From: Hondaea fermentalgiana
Lineage: Eukaryota > Sar > Bigyra > Thraustochytrida > Thraustochytriidae
Length of the DNA stretch: 54,552 nucleotides
Direction: 5' to 3'
NCBI GenBank assembly: GCA_014084085.1
Contig: NPFB01000095.1
Coordinates: forward strand, 206,697-261,248
Under the pieces are notes generated by a model, which was not told the origin of the DNA, searched no databases, and saw only the letters and a program-made list of their open reading frames with translations. The position numbers and the translations under genes are program-made. Of this stretch, positions 54,381 through 54,552 are shown piece after piece (positions within the stretch are counted from its first letter, which is position 1; every line of letters begins with the position of its first letter).

Positions 54381-54552
54381 TCGCCCTTTGGCCCCTGCGG
54401 CGGCGTCCCCGTCCCCGCCCAGCAGCGCGCGCGCTGCCTTCTTGCGACTTTGGTCGGCACAAGATCTCCGCGCCCGCGCGCAATTTGGTCCTGCCGCGCG
54501 CCCGAGCGCCGCGCCGCGCCGCGCGCGGCCGGGGCCGGGGCCGAGCGCCCCC

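Larger units (their letters stand above)
53401..54552. other. window end, no supported gene
   Basis: Less GC-rich from about 53400 to 54130, then pyrimidine-rich. Two opposed short ORFs (53663-53923 + and 53835-54026 -) look somewhat protein-like but are not recognised and overlap each other. An 18-base C run at 54363-54380 lies close to the end. The window ends in GC-rich sequence. Confidence 0.4.

Noticed and set aside
1..54552. tRNA, rRNA, CRISPR arrays, intact transposons or viral insertions
   Set aside because: None recognised by eye. A tRNAscan or repeat-library search was not possible, so short or degenerate copies could have been missed.

Overview
The window looks like nuclear DNA of a GC-rich, gene-dense, intron-poor microbial eukaryote. 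The gene content (an ADAM-type metalloprotease, a class C GPCR, a soluble adenylyl cyclase-like protein, MYBBP1A/Pol5, DPH1, MRNIP-like and WDR31-like proteins) rules out a prokaryote. The mixture of animal-like and protist-like proteins, with mostly single-exon genes, fits a stramenopile of the thraustochytrid (Labyrinthulomycetes) type. That placement is inference from gene content and style, not from a marker gene.

Layout. 0-10 kb: an ADAM-like protease (+), a half-size ABC exporter (-), a Kelch-TPR-Kelch protein (+) and an ECHDC1-like enoyl-CoA hydratase family protein (-). 10-24 kb: an MRNIP-like protein (-) diverging from ITPA (+), a GON4L-like Myb/SANT protein (-) cut at its 5' side by a 100-N assembly gap, a class C GPCR (+), and tail to tail with it a soluble adenylyl cyclase-like protein (-). 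24-36 kb: CDP-alcohol phosphotransferase (+, one intron), a FYVE protein (+), an RS-rich IQ protein (-) and MYBBP1A/Pol5 (-). 36-43 kb: a small WW protein (+), an unknown helical protein (-), an IQ coiled-coil protein (+, one intron), DPH1 (-) and a WD40 protein ending in a CaaX box (+). 43-51 kb: a decayed TIR-domain gene (+), an eight-finger C2H2 protein (+), a non-RD protein kinase (+), a WDR31-like protein (-) and a PHO84-like MFS phosphate transporter (-). The last 4 kb, and 23.5-25.9 kb, carry no convincing gene and are rich in simple and palindromic repeats.

Genes alternate strand, so most gaps are either short convergent 3' junctions or divergent, probably bidirectional, promoters (for example DPH1/WD40, 255 bp, and MYBBP1A/WW, about 600 bp). 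No operon-like pathway is evident. The closest thing to a functional theme is signalling: the GPCR and cyclase neighbours, the FYVE, IQ, kinase and WD40 genes.

The observations I would follow first are: an inverted copy of the kinase 3' coding end lying in the kinase/WDR31 convergent junction; the TIR pseudogene with two stops and a frameshift; the TPR block inserted inside a Kelch propeller; the duplicated module in the GON4L-like protein; and the palindromic cluster in the FYVE/IQ convergent junction. No tRNA, rRNA, CRISPR or intact transposon was recognised by eye.
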